Shown: in pieces, positions 1 to 8,036 of the stretch
How positions within the stretch are numbered: position 1 is the first letter of the stretch
How the letters are laid out: the number at the start of each line of letters is the position of its first letter
Assembly: GCA_964531265.1 (NCBI GenBank)
Contig: CAZHDW010000004.1
Coordinates: forward strand, 62,001 to 126,000
Length of the DNA stretch: 64,000 nucleotides
Source of the DNA: Hominenteromicrobium sp964531265
Lineage (GTDB): Bacteria; Bacillota; Clostridia; Oscillospirales; Acutalibacteraceae
Reading direction: 5' to 3'
Position numbers and translations under genes: made by a program
The notes under the pieces: generated by a model
Told to the model about the DNA's origin: nothing
The model's input: only the letters and a program-made list of their open reading frames with translations
Databases searched by the model: none

Positions 1-10
1 GGGTTGATAC

Positions 11-1012
11 TTATTTGCTCTGTACTGCTGCGGAAATTTCATCCACGATATTTGTATCGGCATATTTGACACAGAGGGCTATAGCGCTTTTCAGCGTCTT
101 AGCCTTTGCACTTCCGTGCACCTTGAAAACCGGCTTTGAACAGCCGAGGATCGGCGCACCGCCGTACTCATTGTAGTCAAATTCCTTCTTCATGGTTTTA
201 AGGTCATTATATACAGCCGCAGCCGCTATCTTATTCTTAAGGCTCTTATTGAACACACCCTTAATCTTGTCCATAAGCGCCATCGCAACGCCCTCATAGG
301 TTTTCAGGAATATATTGCCGCTAAAGCCGTCGCAAACGGCCACATCGGCAGCCCCGAGAGGAATATCGCGGCCCTCAAGATTGCCTATAAATTTGATATC
401 ATTTCTTTCAGAAAGCAGTGCATGTGCATCACGATGTATCTGTGTGCCCTTATGTACCTCTGTTCCGTTGCTGAGCAGGCACACGCGCGGCTCCTCAATA
501 TTCATGACCTTTCTCATGTATACCGAGCCCATAAGCCCGAACTGCTCCAGCATCGGCGCTGTGACCTCGACATTCGCGCCGCTGTCACAAAGCATAAATG
601 CGCCCGACACATGCGGAAGCACCGGAGCAAAGGCAACACGCTTCACGCCCTTTATACGCTTTACTATCAGAGTAGCACCGGCTACCATAGCACCGCTGTT
701 TCCGGCAGAAGCGAAGGCATCTCCCTTGCCCTCTGCCAGGGCGCGCAGTCCGACGGACATTGAGCTGTTCTTAAGGCGGCGTGCAACGTCCGTGGCCTCG
801 TCATCCATTGTTATAACATCGGGACAATCAATGATCTCAAAATCGGAAATATCGATATTCTGCTTTGCGGCAGACTCCTTTATTGCATCCTCGCGTCCTG
901 TAAGGACAATGGTTATATCCAGCTCATCGGCAGCCATTCGGCAACCCTTTATTATTTCATCGGGAGCATTATCGCCACCGAAGGCATCTATTATTATTCT
1001 TTTCTTAGCCAT
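11..1012 (-). CDS. plsX: Phosphate acyltransferase PlsX
   Basis: PlsX makes acyl-phosphate from acyl-ACP, the first step of the PlsX/PlsY route to phosphatidic acid; it is a soluble, membrane-associated enzyme. The protein has 333 residues, the usual family length, and opens with the family signature DAFGGDNAP around residues 8-16. I chose the ATG at 1012 because AAAGGAAGTG lies just upstream; an in-frame start 13 codons earlier has no such site. It follows trmFO by about 20 bases on the same strand and is probably the last visible gene of a topA-trmFO-plsX unit that runs off the left edge. Confidence 0.95.
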   Translation of the reverse strand: MAKKRIIIDAFGGDNAPDEIIKGCRMAADELDITIVLTGREDAIKESAAKQNIDISDFEIIDCPDVITMDDEATDVARRLKNSSMSVGLRALAEGKGDAFASAGNSGAMVAGATLIVKRIKGVKRVAFAPVLPHVSGAFMLCDSGANVEVTAPMLEQFGLMGSVYMRKVMNIEEPRVCLLSNGTEVHKGTQIHRDAHALLSERNDIKFIGNLEGRDIPLGAADVAVCDGFSGNIFLKTYEGVAMALMDKIKGVFNKSLKNKIAAAAVYNDLKTMKKEFDYNEYGGAPILGCSKPVFKVHGSAKAKTLKSAIALCVKYADTNIVDEISAAVQSK

Positions 1013-1031
1013 ACAAACACTTCCTTTTGGC

Positions 1032-2354
1032 TTATCGATCCATATTTTCAATGTAGCTCTCGAGATCCCTCAATGCACGCTGAGCAAAAGCCATGTATCT
1101 CTCGCGCTTATCACGTATATGCGGCTCTATCGACGGAAAAATGCCAAAATTCGCACCCATGGGCTGAAAATCCTTGGACTGACTGTTTGCCACATGCTCC
1201 GCCAGTGCGCCCATCATAGTGGTTACCGGCAAAACAAACGGTGCTTTGCCCTCTATCCTGCGCACAGCATTGATACCTGCCAGCATTCCCGAGGCGGCGG
1301 ATTCCATATATCCCTCAACGCCCGTCATCTGTCCGGCAAAGAAGAGCTCCGGACGCTCACGCATTGAAAAATCGGCATTGAGTATTTTCGGGGAATTCAA
1401 AAATGTATTTCTGTGCATTACTCCGTATCGGACGAAATCGGCGTTTTTGAGGCCGGGTATCATACCGAAAACACGTTTCTGCTCGGGAAATTTCAGGTTT
1501 GTCTGAAAGCCGACAAGATTGAACAGGGATTTTTCCGCATTTTCTGTTCTGAGCTGCACGACCGCCCACGGACGGTGCCCCGTCCTCGGGTCTCTGAGGC
1601 CGACAGGCTTCAAGGGGCCGAAGCGTATTGTGTCGTGTCCGCGCTGAGCCATGACCTCTATCGGCATACATCCCTCGTACACCTTGGGATTCATCACATC
1701 GAAATCATGCACAGGTGCTCTTTCAGCGGAGACCAGAGCCTCATAGAACGCCTCATATTCATCACGATTCATTGGGCAATTGATATAATCATCGTCACCG
1801 TTATCGTATCTGGATGCGGAGAAACAATGCTCCATATCAAGGCTTTCCCGCGTGACTATCGGTGCGGCCGCATCAAAGAAGCTCAACGCACCGCCGCAGA
1901 GCCCGGCTATTTTTTCAGCCAGAGTATCGCTTGTCAGCGGACCGCTCGCAATGACAGTGATGCCGTCATTCGGGATATCCGTGACCTCATCCGTGATGAT
2001 TTCTATATTTTCGTGCGCACGTATTCTCTCGGTAGCCAATGCGGAAAACTGATCTCTGTCGACTGCCAGTGCTCCGCCGGCAGGCACCTTTGATATCTCC
2101 GCACACTCGGTAAGCAGGGAGCCAAGGCGGCGCATTTCCTCCTTGAGCAGACCTGCCGAGCTGTCGATACGGGCGGATTTCAGAGAATTCGAGCAAATAA
2201 GCTCCGCAAAGCCCTCGCTTTTATGCGCCGGCGAAAACTTCACGGGCTTCATTTCGTACAGTCTTACGCCATATCCTGCATTTGCTATCTGCCACGCGGC
2301 TTCAACTCCGGCAAGACCGGCGCCGATGACCGTTACAACCTTATCATTCTTCAT
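1032..2354 (-). CDS. trmFO: Methylenetetrahydrofolate-tRNA-(uracil-5-)-methyltransferase TrmFO
   Basis: TrmFO is a folate- and FAD-dependent enzyme that forms m5U54 in the tRNA T-loop. The protein has 440 residues. An FAD-binding GxGxxG motif (VIGAGLAGVEAA) sits at the N-terminus. The segment LICSNSLKS, with Cys at residue 54, and the later YEGCMPIEVMAQRG segment match the two regions carrying the functional cysteines known in Bacillus TrmFO. The ATG at 2354 overlaps the last 11 bases of topA, so translation is probably coupled to topA. The topA-trmFO order is typical of Firmicutes. An ATG-like start eight codons further upstream would lengthen the overlap and is less likely. Confidence 0.95.
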   Translation of the reverse strand: MKNDKVVTVIGAGLAGVEAAWQIANAGYGVRLYEMKPVKFSPAHKSEGFAELICSNSLKSARIDSSAGLLKEEMRRLGSLLTECAEISKVPAGGALAVDRDQFSALATERIRAHENIEIITDEVTDIPNDGITVIASGPLTSDTLAEKIAGLCGGALSFFDAAAPIVTRESLDMEHCFSASRYDNGDDDYINCPMNRDEYEAFYEALVSAERAPVHDFDVMNPKVYEGCMPIEVMAQRGHDTIRFGPLKPVGLRDPRTGHRPWAVVQLRTENAEKSLFNLVGFQTNLKFPEQKRVFGMIPGLKNADFVRYGVMHRNTFLNSPKILNADFSMRERPELFFAGQMTGVEGYMESAASGMLAGINAVRRIEGKAPFVLPVTTMMGALAEHVANSQSKDFQPMGANFGIFPSIEPHIRDKRERYMAFAQRALRDLESYIENMDR

Positions 2355-4431
2355 CTTTTTTCTCAAACTTATATTCACAATCCGGCGTTACGCAGTAGAG
2401 CGTCTTCGCCTTATCTTTTTTCTGAAGCAGCACCTTGCCGCAGATCGGGCAATTCTGCTTTGACGGTGCATCCCATGAGACAAAATCGCACTTCGGATAC
2501 TGATCGCATCCATAGAAAATTCTTCCGCGCTTAGATTTCTTCTCGATGATCTTTCCACCGCATTTCGGACAGACAGCACCGGTATCATTCACTATCTTTT
2601 TGATCGTCTTACATTCCGGATAGCCGGAGCATGCTATGAACTTGCCGTAGCGACCGACCTTGACCACCATGGGCTTGCCGCAATTCGGGCATATAAAATC
2701 AGTCTGATCCTCTTTGAGCTGGATCTTTACGCCGTCCATTTCCTTCTTGACCTTTTTTAGCTTCTTGTCAAAATCATCATAGAAGCTGTGCAGTGTCTCT
2801 ATCCAGTCGACGTTGCCGTTCTGCACCTCGTCAAGATCCTTTTCGACCGCAGCGGTGAAGCGAATATTAACGATTTCGGGAAATTTCTCCTTCATAAGCT
2901 GAGTGATGACCTCGCCGAGCTCGGTCGGCTTAAAGGACTTTCCTTCGCGTGTCACATATTCCCTGCTCGTCAGTGTGGTTATCGTCGCTGCATATGTTGA
3001 CGGTCTGCCTATGCCATTTTCTTCAAGAGTTTTGATGAGCGAAGCTTCAGTAAAGCGTGCCGGCGGCTGAGTGAAATGCTGTGAGCCCTTGAGCCCTCTA
3101 ACCTTCAGGTGCATACCCGTCTCAAGCTTCGGCAGATCCTTTCCTGCCTCCTCCTCAACATCGCGACCCTCTTCATAGAGCACCGTGTAACCGTCAAAGG
3201 CCACGTTATATCCGGAGGCCCTGAAAAGGTAGTCTCCGGCGGAAATAACCGCCTGAGTTGTATTGAGCACACAATTTGCCATCTGGCAGGCGACAAAACG
3301 CTCCCATATCAACTTATAGAGCTTGTACTGATCCTTTGTAAGGGATGCTTCAACATCCTTCGGTGTGAGCGCTACGGATGTGGGACGTATTGCCTCATGG
3401 CCGTCCTGAGCATTGGCACGCGTTTTGAAATGACGCGGCTTTGTGGGAAGATAATTCTTGCCCCAGCGATTTTCGATATAGTTCACAGCTTCAGATATGG
3501 CATCCTCGGATATGCGCAGAGAGTCGGTTCTCATATATGTGATAAGACCGACGGCACCCATGCCCTGAATATCAATACCCTCATAGAGCTCCTGTGCGGC
3601 CTTCATGGTGCGCTTTGCCTGGAAGCCGAGCTTTCTGGAGGCCTCCTGCTGGAGCGTGGAGGTTATAAACGGCGGAGCGGGCTGCTTATTCTTCTTGCTC
3701 TTCTTTACGGAATCCACCATGAACTGTGCGGATTCAAGCTCGGCAAGTATCGCATTCGCCTGTTCCTCATTCTGTATCTTGATTTCGCCGTCCTTATTGC
3801 CGTAGAAGAATGCGCCGAAGATGCTGCGCGAACCCTCCGCTGTAAGTCTGGCATCGATCGTCCAGTACTCCTCCGGCTTGAATGCACGTATCTCCATTTC
3901 GCGGTCAACGATTATTCTGAGAGCCACCGACTGAACTCTGCCTGCCGAAAGCCCCCTGCGAATGGTTTTTGCAAGGAACGGACTGAGCGAATAGCCGACG
4001 AGGCGGTCAAGGATTCTTCTCGCCTGCTGTGCATTGACCAGATCGATATCTATAGCGCGTGGATTAGCCATGCCCTCCGTAACGCCTGTTTTGGTAATCT
4101 CATTAAAGGTAACTCTGTTCATCTCGCTCGGATCAAGGCCGAGTATATATGCCAGATGCCAGGATATTGCCTCTCCCTCGCGGTCGGGGTCAGTTGCAAG
4201 ATACACTGTATCCGACTCGCTTGCAGCCTCTTTAAGCTCCGAAACGAGCTTCTCCTTGCCCTTTATGATAGCATATTTCGGTGCAAAATCATTTTTTACG
4301 TCAACGCACAGACGAGCCTTCGGAAGATCGCGTACATGACCCATGGAGGCGACGACCTCATAACCGCTTCCGAGGTACTTCTTTATGGTTTTCGCCTTGG
4401 CCGGCGACTCAACGATAACCAGCTTGGACAT
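2344..4431 (-). CDS. topA: DNA topoisomerase I (type IA)
   Basis: TopA relaxes negatively supercoiled DNA by transient single-strand cleavage. The protein has 695 residues: an N-terminal TOPRIM domain (KLVIVESPAKAKTI, then the acidic DPDREGEAI motif near residue 110), a central domain with the active-site tyrosine in GLITYMRTDSLR near residue 300, and three C-terminal four-cysteine zinc ribbons (CPNCG, CPKCG and CPICG starts, residues about 585-690). The length and domain order are normal for a Firmicute enzyme. A good promoter lies 145-175 bases upstream, overlapping the dprA 3' end, so topA can be transcribed apart from dprA. Confidence 0.97.
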   Translation of the reverse strand: MSKLVIVESPAKAKTIKKYLGSGYEVVASMGHVRDLPKARLCVDVKNDFAPKYAIIKGKEKLVSELKEAASESDTVYLATDPDREGEAISWHLAYILGLDPSEMNRVTFNEITKTGVTEGMANPRAIDIDLVNAQQARRILDRLVGYSLSPFLAKTIRRGLSAGRVQSVALRIIVDREMEIRAFKPEEYWTIDARLTAEGSRSIFGAFFYGNKDGEIKIQNEEQANAILAELESAQFMVDSVKKSKKNKQPAPPFITSTLQQEASRKLGFQAKRTMKAAQELYEGIDIQGMGAVGLITYMRTDSLRISEDAISEAVNYIENRWGKNYLPTKPRHFKTRANAQDGHEAIRPTSVALTPKDVEASLTKDQYKLYKLIWERFVACQMANCVLNTTQAVISAGDYLFRASGYNVAFDGYTVLYEEGRDVEEEAGKDLPKLETGMHLKVRGLKGSQHFTQPPARFTEASLIKTLEENGIGRPSTYAATITTLTSREYVTREGKSFKPTELGEVITQLMKEKFPEIVNIRFTAAVEKDLDEVQNGNVDWIETLHSFYDDFDKKLKKVKKEMDGVKIQLKEDQTDFICPNCGKPMVVKVGRYGKFIACSGYPECKTIKKIVNDTGAVCPKCGGKIIEKKSKRGRIFYGCDQYPKCDFVSWDAPSKQNCPICGKVLLQKKDKAKTLYCVTPDCEYKFEKKDEE

Positions 4432-4576
4432 TCTTTTTCACCATGTCTCTGCCACAACAGAGAACTATCCTTCCTTTCAAAATAAATAATCAACAATGCA
4501 ATAATATCAAATATCGAAATAAAAATCGAGCATTCATTCTCAAATTTACATGAGTATAATGGAACCGAATTGTTTA

Positions 4577-4605
4577 AGTATACAACAATTTCAATTTTTT
4601 GTAAA
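4577..4605 (-). promoter_or_regulatory. Putative sigma-A promoter of topA-trmFO-plsX
   Basis: On the minus strand, TTTACA (4600-4605) and TATACT (4577-4582) are separated by exactly 17 bases. The -35 lies inside the last codons of dprA and the -10 just after its stop codon. Transcripts would have a leader of about 140 AT-rich bases before topA, in which I see no strong structure. Called by eye. Confidence 0.6.
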
Positions 4606-5763
4606 CCTCTGACCCGGCAAAACCGTTATCATGCCAAAGAGTTCAAGCTCGGTCAGGGCCGCAAGAATATCCCCGGTGGGCAGTGCGGTTTTAAGCTCTA
4701 TCTCAGAGGCATGCAATGGCTCTGCACCGAGTATATCCAGAACGCTTTTTGCAGCCTCGGAAACACCGGAGGTATCCACTGAGCTGCTCTTTTGCGAGTC
4801 CGCAAACGTGCTTACCGGCTTCATTGCCTGCTTCCTTACGGCCGTAACGGTCACAGGCTTTACAGGTATCTGCGATTTATTTTCCGACTCTTTAAGATAT
4901 TCGTAGTTTTTTAAAACATCTCCTGCCGTCCTTACTCTCACGGCTCCGTCGGCAACAAGCCCGGCACATCCCGCAAAGGCCGCTTCATCCGAGCCGACAA
5001 AGGCGAAAACGTCCCTGTCCTGCTCAAGAGCATACTTCGCAGTTATCAGAGCTCCGCTACGTTTCGGTGCTTCTGCAACGAAAACTCCGTTCGATATGCC
5101 CGATATCAGCCTGTTTCTGATCTGAAACGAGCCGCGCTGAACAGGAGTATTTATGGGAAACTCGGACATGAGCGCACCGCCCATATCGAGTATTTCACGA
5201 CGCAGAAGTGCATTGTCCATAAGATACGGATAATCCAACGCACACGGCAGGAGTGCCACTGTTTTTCCACCGGCACTTATCGCCGCACGGTGTGCCTGGG
5301 AGTCCACTCCGAGTGCTCCGCCGCTGACAATAACCACATCATGCCTTGCAAGCTGGTTGCATATATCCCAAGTGGCATTCATTCCGACCTCTCCGGCCTT
5401 TCGGGTACCGACCGCACCTATCCAGAGCGAATCCGAAAAATCCGGGATTTCGCCGCGAACGTACAGCACGGCGGGCGGATTATATATTTCCTTCAACAAA
5501 GTCGGATAAAGGCTGCTGTCCGGGGTTATCACCTTTTGTCCGAGGCGCAGACAATAATCCAGCGCAGCCGCTGCCTGTTCCGGACCATAGGTATTGAGTG
5601 CGGTAAGCTCCTTATCGGAAATAAAAGAAAAGCTGCTCCAAAGACCGATTCCGCCGCGATAGAACTCCTTCGGGTCATGAACTCTGTCAACGATCTGCTT
5701 CGGCTTTGAGCTTCCCGGGCCGAAAGCATTTTGCAGCCATATCCAGAACACGCGCTTATCCAT
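4591..5763 (-). CDS. dprA: DNA-processing protein DprA
   Basis: DprA binds incoming single-stranded DNA and loads RecA during transformation; it is also widespread in species not known to be competent. The protein has 390 residues. The Rossmann-like DprA core is recognisable from GAVGTRKAGEVG (near residue 134) and VSGGALGVDSQAHRAA, followed by LLPCALD. After a less conserved linker (about 300-335), the C-terminus has a winged-helix DprA_WH-like domain ending in LTELELFGMITVLPGQRF. It overlaps the upstream methyltransferase gene by eight bases and lies directly upstream of topA, the common Firmicute order. Confidence 0.94.
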   Translation of the reverse strand: MDKRVFWIWLQNAFGPGSSKPKQIVDRVHDPKEFYRGGIGLWSSFSFISDKELTALNTYGPEQAAAALDYCLRLGQKVITPDSSLYPTLLKEIYNPPAVLYVRGEIPDFSDSLWIGAVGTRKAGEVGMNATWDICNQLARHDVVIVSGGALGVDSQAHRAAISAGGKTVALLPCALDYPYLMDNALLRREILDMGGALMSEFPINTPVQRGSFQIRNRLISGISNGVFVAEAPKRSGALITAKYALEQDRDVFAFVGSDEAAFAGCAGLVADGAVRVRTAGDVLKNYEYLKESENKSQIPVKPVTVTAVRKQAMKPVSTFADSQKSSSVDTSGVSEAAKSVLDILGAEPLHASEIELKTALPTGDILAALTELELFGMITVLPGQRFTKN

Positions 5764-6583
5764 TGTGCTTTCTATCCTTTCCCATATCGCGCATCATTTC
5801 CCACATGACTATTGCAGCCGCCGTGGACGCATTAAACGATTCCGCTCTGCCGAGCATAGGAATTGTGACACGCTCCTCACAAAGCTTTTTAGCGGTCTCC
5901 GTAAGCCCATTTCCCTCATTACCTATCCACACAGCCCACTTGCCCCTTGCAAAATCGAATGAGGTTATCGGTGCTGCCGAGCTGTCCGGGACGGATGCCA
6001 AAGAGGTCACGCCGCGACAATTCAGAGCCTCGAAGCAGGTCTGTGCGTCTGGATATCTTTCAACACTCAGTCTGAACACCGCGCCCATGCTTCCGCGCAG
6101 AACCTTTGGGGCATATATATCACAGCAGGCATCCACCATTACAAGCTTATTTATGCCGAGCGCCTCGGCTGTACGGAGTACATTGCCCATATTTGACGGG
6201 TCCTGCACATTTTCGAGCACGAGGATATGGTCGTCTTCGTGCAAAGTCATACTGCGAATTTCCGGCATCTTGCAGACGCAGAATATTCCCTGCGGATTTC
6301 GCGTGTCGGAGAGCAATGCAGCCACATGCTCCTCCACGCAAAAGGCTCTACTGCACTTAGTCAGTATCTGTTCCAGATAATTTGCGTATTTTTTTCTTGC
6401 AGCTTCGGTAAAAAAGCAGGTATCGATGCAGATATCACTTCTTGCGGCATCGGCACAGAGCCGTGCGCCCTCTGCTATGAAAAGTCCCGCCTCGCTTCTT
6501 TTTTCCGCTTTCTGCAAAAGCGACGCGGCATCCCTCACCACAGGGTTCTTCCTACTCGATATCATCTCTATTTTCAAAGCCAA
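5756..6583 (-). CDS. SpoU/TrmH-family RNA 2'-O-methyltransferase
   Basis: This is a SAM-dependent knotted methyltransferase that would 2'-O-methylate a ribose in rRNA or tRNA; the target cannot be read from sequence. The N-terminus (ISSRKNPVVRDAASLL) resembles the substrate-binding domain of RlmB/AviRb-type enzymes. The SpoU motifs follow: LENVQDPSNMGNVLRTAEA, WIGNEGNGL and a C-terminal ESFNASTAAAIVMWEM. An AAGG six bases before a TTG favours the start at 6583; an ATG at 6565 is the alternative. It sits 20-60 bases after the rplT terminator and overlaps dprA, so it is probably expressed by read-through from the infC operon. Confidence 0.9.
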   Translation of the reverse strand: MALKIEMISSRKNPVVRDAASLLQKAEKRSEAGLFIAEGARLCADAARSDICIDTCFFTEAARKKYANYLEQILTKCSRAFCVEEHVAALLSDTRNPQGIFCVCKMPEIRSMTLHEDDHILVLENVQDPSNMGNVLRTAEALGINKLVMVDACCDIYAPKVLRGSMGAVFRLSVERYPDAQTCFEALNCRGVTSLASVPDSSAAPITSFDFARGKWAVWIGNEGNGLTETAKKLCEERVTIPMLGRAESFNASTAAAIVMWEMMRDMGKDRKHNG

Positions 6584-6601
6584 AACCACCCTTCATACAG
6601 C

Positions 6602-6634
6602 AAAACGTGCGTCCGGATCATTTCCGGACGCACG
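6602..6634 (-). terminator. Rho-independent terminator after rplT
   Basis: A perfect 11-bp stem (6606-6616 with 6624-6634) closes a 7-base loop and is followed on the minus strand by TTTTG. It lies just below the rplT stop codon. It separates the ribosomal genes from the SpoU gene and would make the latter's expression depend on incomplete termination. Confidence 0.85.
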
Positions 6635-6643
6635 GATAGCTTT

Positions 6644-6997
6644 TTATACTGCTGCGTTAGCCTTTTCTACAAGAGCCTTGAATGCAGCCTCATCAGCGAT
6701 TGCGATCTCAGAAAGCATCTTTCTGTTGAGTGTGATGCCAGCCTTCTTAAGGCCGTTCATAAATACGGAATATGTTGTACCGTTTGCACGGCAAGCTGCG
6801 TTGATTCGAGCAATCCACAGACGGCGGAAATCTCTCTTCTTCTGCTTTCTGCCGATGTATGCGTAGTTGCCGGACTTCATGACAGCCTGCTTAGCCATCT
6901 TAAAATGTCTGCTCTTGGAACCCCAGTAGCCCTTAGCAAGCTTCAGGATCTTCTTTCTTCTCTTGCGCGTTGCAAGCGCACCCTTAACTCTAGCCAT
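6644..6997 (-). CDS. rplT: 50S ribosomal protein L20
   Basis: L20 is an assembly-critical 23S rRNA-binding protein and, in Bacillus, the feedback repressor of its own operon. The protein has 117 residues, full length, with the typical basic N-terminus (MARVKGALATRKRRKKILKLAKGYWG) and the C-terminal domain containing WIARINAACRANG. It is the last gene of infC-rpmI-rplT and is followed by a strong terminator. A ribosome binding site (GGAGGTT) precedes the ATG. Confidence 0.98.
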   Translation of the reverse strand: MARVKGALATRKRRKKILKLAKGYWGSKSRHFKMAKQAVMKSGNYAYIGRKQKKRDFRRLWIARINAACRANGTTYSVFMNGLKKAGITLNRKMLSEIAIADEAAFKALVEKANAAV

Positions 6998-7053
6998 TTA
7001 TAATAACCTCCGATAATGCGTTTTAACTCTCGTTCTTTTACTGTCAGCTCAAA

Positions 7054-7260
7054 TTAGAAGCTGTACGGCATCATTTTCTTAACTGCCTGTACGCTGGTCT
7101 TATCTGTGACAGTCGTACCGCGAGCATGGCGCTTAGTCTTTGCGTTCTTGCCATGGCCGTTCAGCAGGTGGCTCATGTATGCATGGCCACGAATGACCTT
7201 GCCCTTCTTGGAAATCTTCAGACGCTTCTTAGCGCCGCTGTGTGTCTTAAGCTTCGGCAT
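7054..7260 (-). CDS. rpmI: 50S ribosomal protein L35
   Basis: A small basic ribosomal protein of 68 residues that begins MPKLKTHSGAKKRLKISKKGK, the L35 signature. It lies between infC and rplT, 22 bases after infC, in the universally common order. A GGAGGACAT Shine-Dalgarno sequence lies just before the ATG. Confidence 0.98.
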   Translation of the reverse strand: MPKLKTHSGAKKRLKISKKGKVIRGHAYMSHLLNGHGKNAKTKRHARGTTVTDKTSVQAVKKMMPYSF

Positions 7261-7282
7261 ATTTATGTCCTCCTTGAATTTG

Positions 7283-7801
7283 TTATTTAACGGGTTTTGG
7301 GGCGAGGAACATCAGCATGTTTCTACCCTCGAGCTTCGCGGGCTTCTCGACATTTGCAATATCTACAAGTGCCTCAGCAAAGCGCTTCATGATGTCCGCA
7401 CCCAATTCCGGATGACCCATCTCTCTGCCGCGGAAACGGATAGAAACCTTGACCTTGTTGCCCTCACCAAGGAAACGGGTCGCATGGTTCTGCTTCGTCT
7501 CAAAGTCGTGGGTGTCAATGTTGAGTGATAAACGGATTTCCTTTGTCTCCACAACACGCTGGTTCTTTTTGGCTTCCTTTTCGCGCTTTGTCTGCTCAAA
7601 ACGATACTTGCCGTAATCGATTATCTTACAGACCGGCGGCTGAGCCTGCGGAGCTATCTTGACAAGATCAAGATTCTTTTCCGCTGCGAGGTTCAGGGCA
7701 TCACGAGCTGACATGATACCGAGCTGAGCTCCGTCGGAGCCAATCACGCGAACTTCCTTGTCGCGGATCTCTTCGTTTATCTGAAGTTCCTGTTTGCTAA
7801 T
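7283..7801 (-). CDS. infC: Translation initiation factor IF-3, with ATT start codon
   Basis: IF-3 binds the 30S subunit and checks start-codon and initiator-tRNA pairing. The protein has 172 residues when read from an ATT codon at 7801: the N-terminal stretch ISKQELQINEEIRDKEVR is clearly IF-3, and GGAGGTG lies seven bases upstream of the ATT. An internal GTG at 7747 would remove 18 conserved residues. Rare ATT/ATC/ATA starts are known in infC and let IF-3 limit its own synthesis. The body contains the linker and C-domain motifs (IIDYGKYRFEQTKREKEAKK, IRFRGREMGHPELG). First gene of the infC-rpmI-rplT operon. Confidence 0.95.
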   Translation of the reverse strand: MSKQELQINEEIRDKEVRVIGSDGAQLGIMSARDALNLAAEKNLDLVKIAPQAQPPVCKIIDYGKYRFEQTKREKEAKKNQRVVETKEIRLSLNIDTHDFETKQNHATRFLGEGNKVKVSIRFRGREMGHPELGADIMKRFAEALVDIANVEKPAKLEGRNMLMFLAPKPVK

Positions 7802-7983
7802 GGTTAAGCACCTCCATCACACGTGCGATAACTGTATTCGCGGTTCTATACAACAAAAAAGCGGACAGATCAAATCTGTCCGCAAATCAAACCAAATGAG
7901 AGCGCAAGAACGCCTTTCATCGATATTGACCTGTGTCAGACGATACTGCACGGGTGTGAGCGTATAGCTCCGCTTTGTTTTCC
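7802..7983 (-). promoter_or_regulatory. Putative L20-type autoregulatory leader of infC-rpmI-rplT
   Basis: About 180 bases separate the predicted transcription start from infC. The leader contains a perfect terminator hairpin 53 bases before the ATT codon. In low-GC Firmicutes this operon is controlled by L20 binding to such a leader and promoting premature termination (L20 leader family). Position and architecture fit; I could not verify the conserved L20-binding fold by eye. Confidence 0.6.
7854..7883 (-). terminator. Attenuator hairpin in the infC leader
   Basis: A perfect 10-bp inverted repeat (7861-7870 with 7874-7883) is followed on the minus strand by six Ts (7855-7860). It stands within the infC leader, not after a gene, so it is best read as a regulated terminator. 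Confidence 0.8.
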
Positions 7984-7989
7984 TAAGAG

Positions 7990-8018
7990 ATTATACTACA
8001 CGGCAATCGGTTTGTCAA
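7990..8018 (-). promoter_or_regulatory. Sigma-A promoter of infC-rpmI-rplT
   Basis: On the minus strand a perfect TTGACA (8013-8018) and a perfect TATAAT (7990-7995) are 17 bases apart, the consensus spacing. It lies just downstream of the addA stop codon, as expected for a highly expressed ribosomal operon. Confidence 0.88.
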
Positions 8019-8036
8019 CAGCTAAATGAGACTTTT

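Noticed and set aside
3109..4485. A 458-codon open frame on the plus strand
   Set aside because: It is antisense to topA, has no ribosome binding site and gives no recognisable protein.
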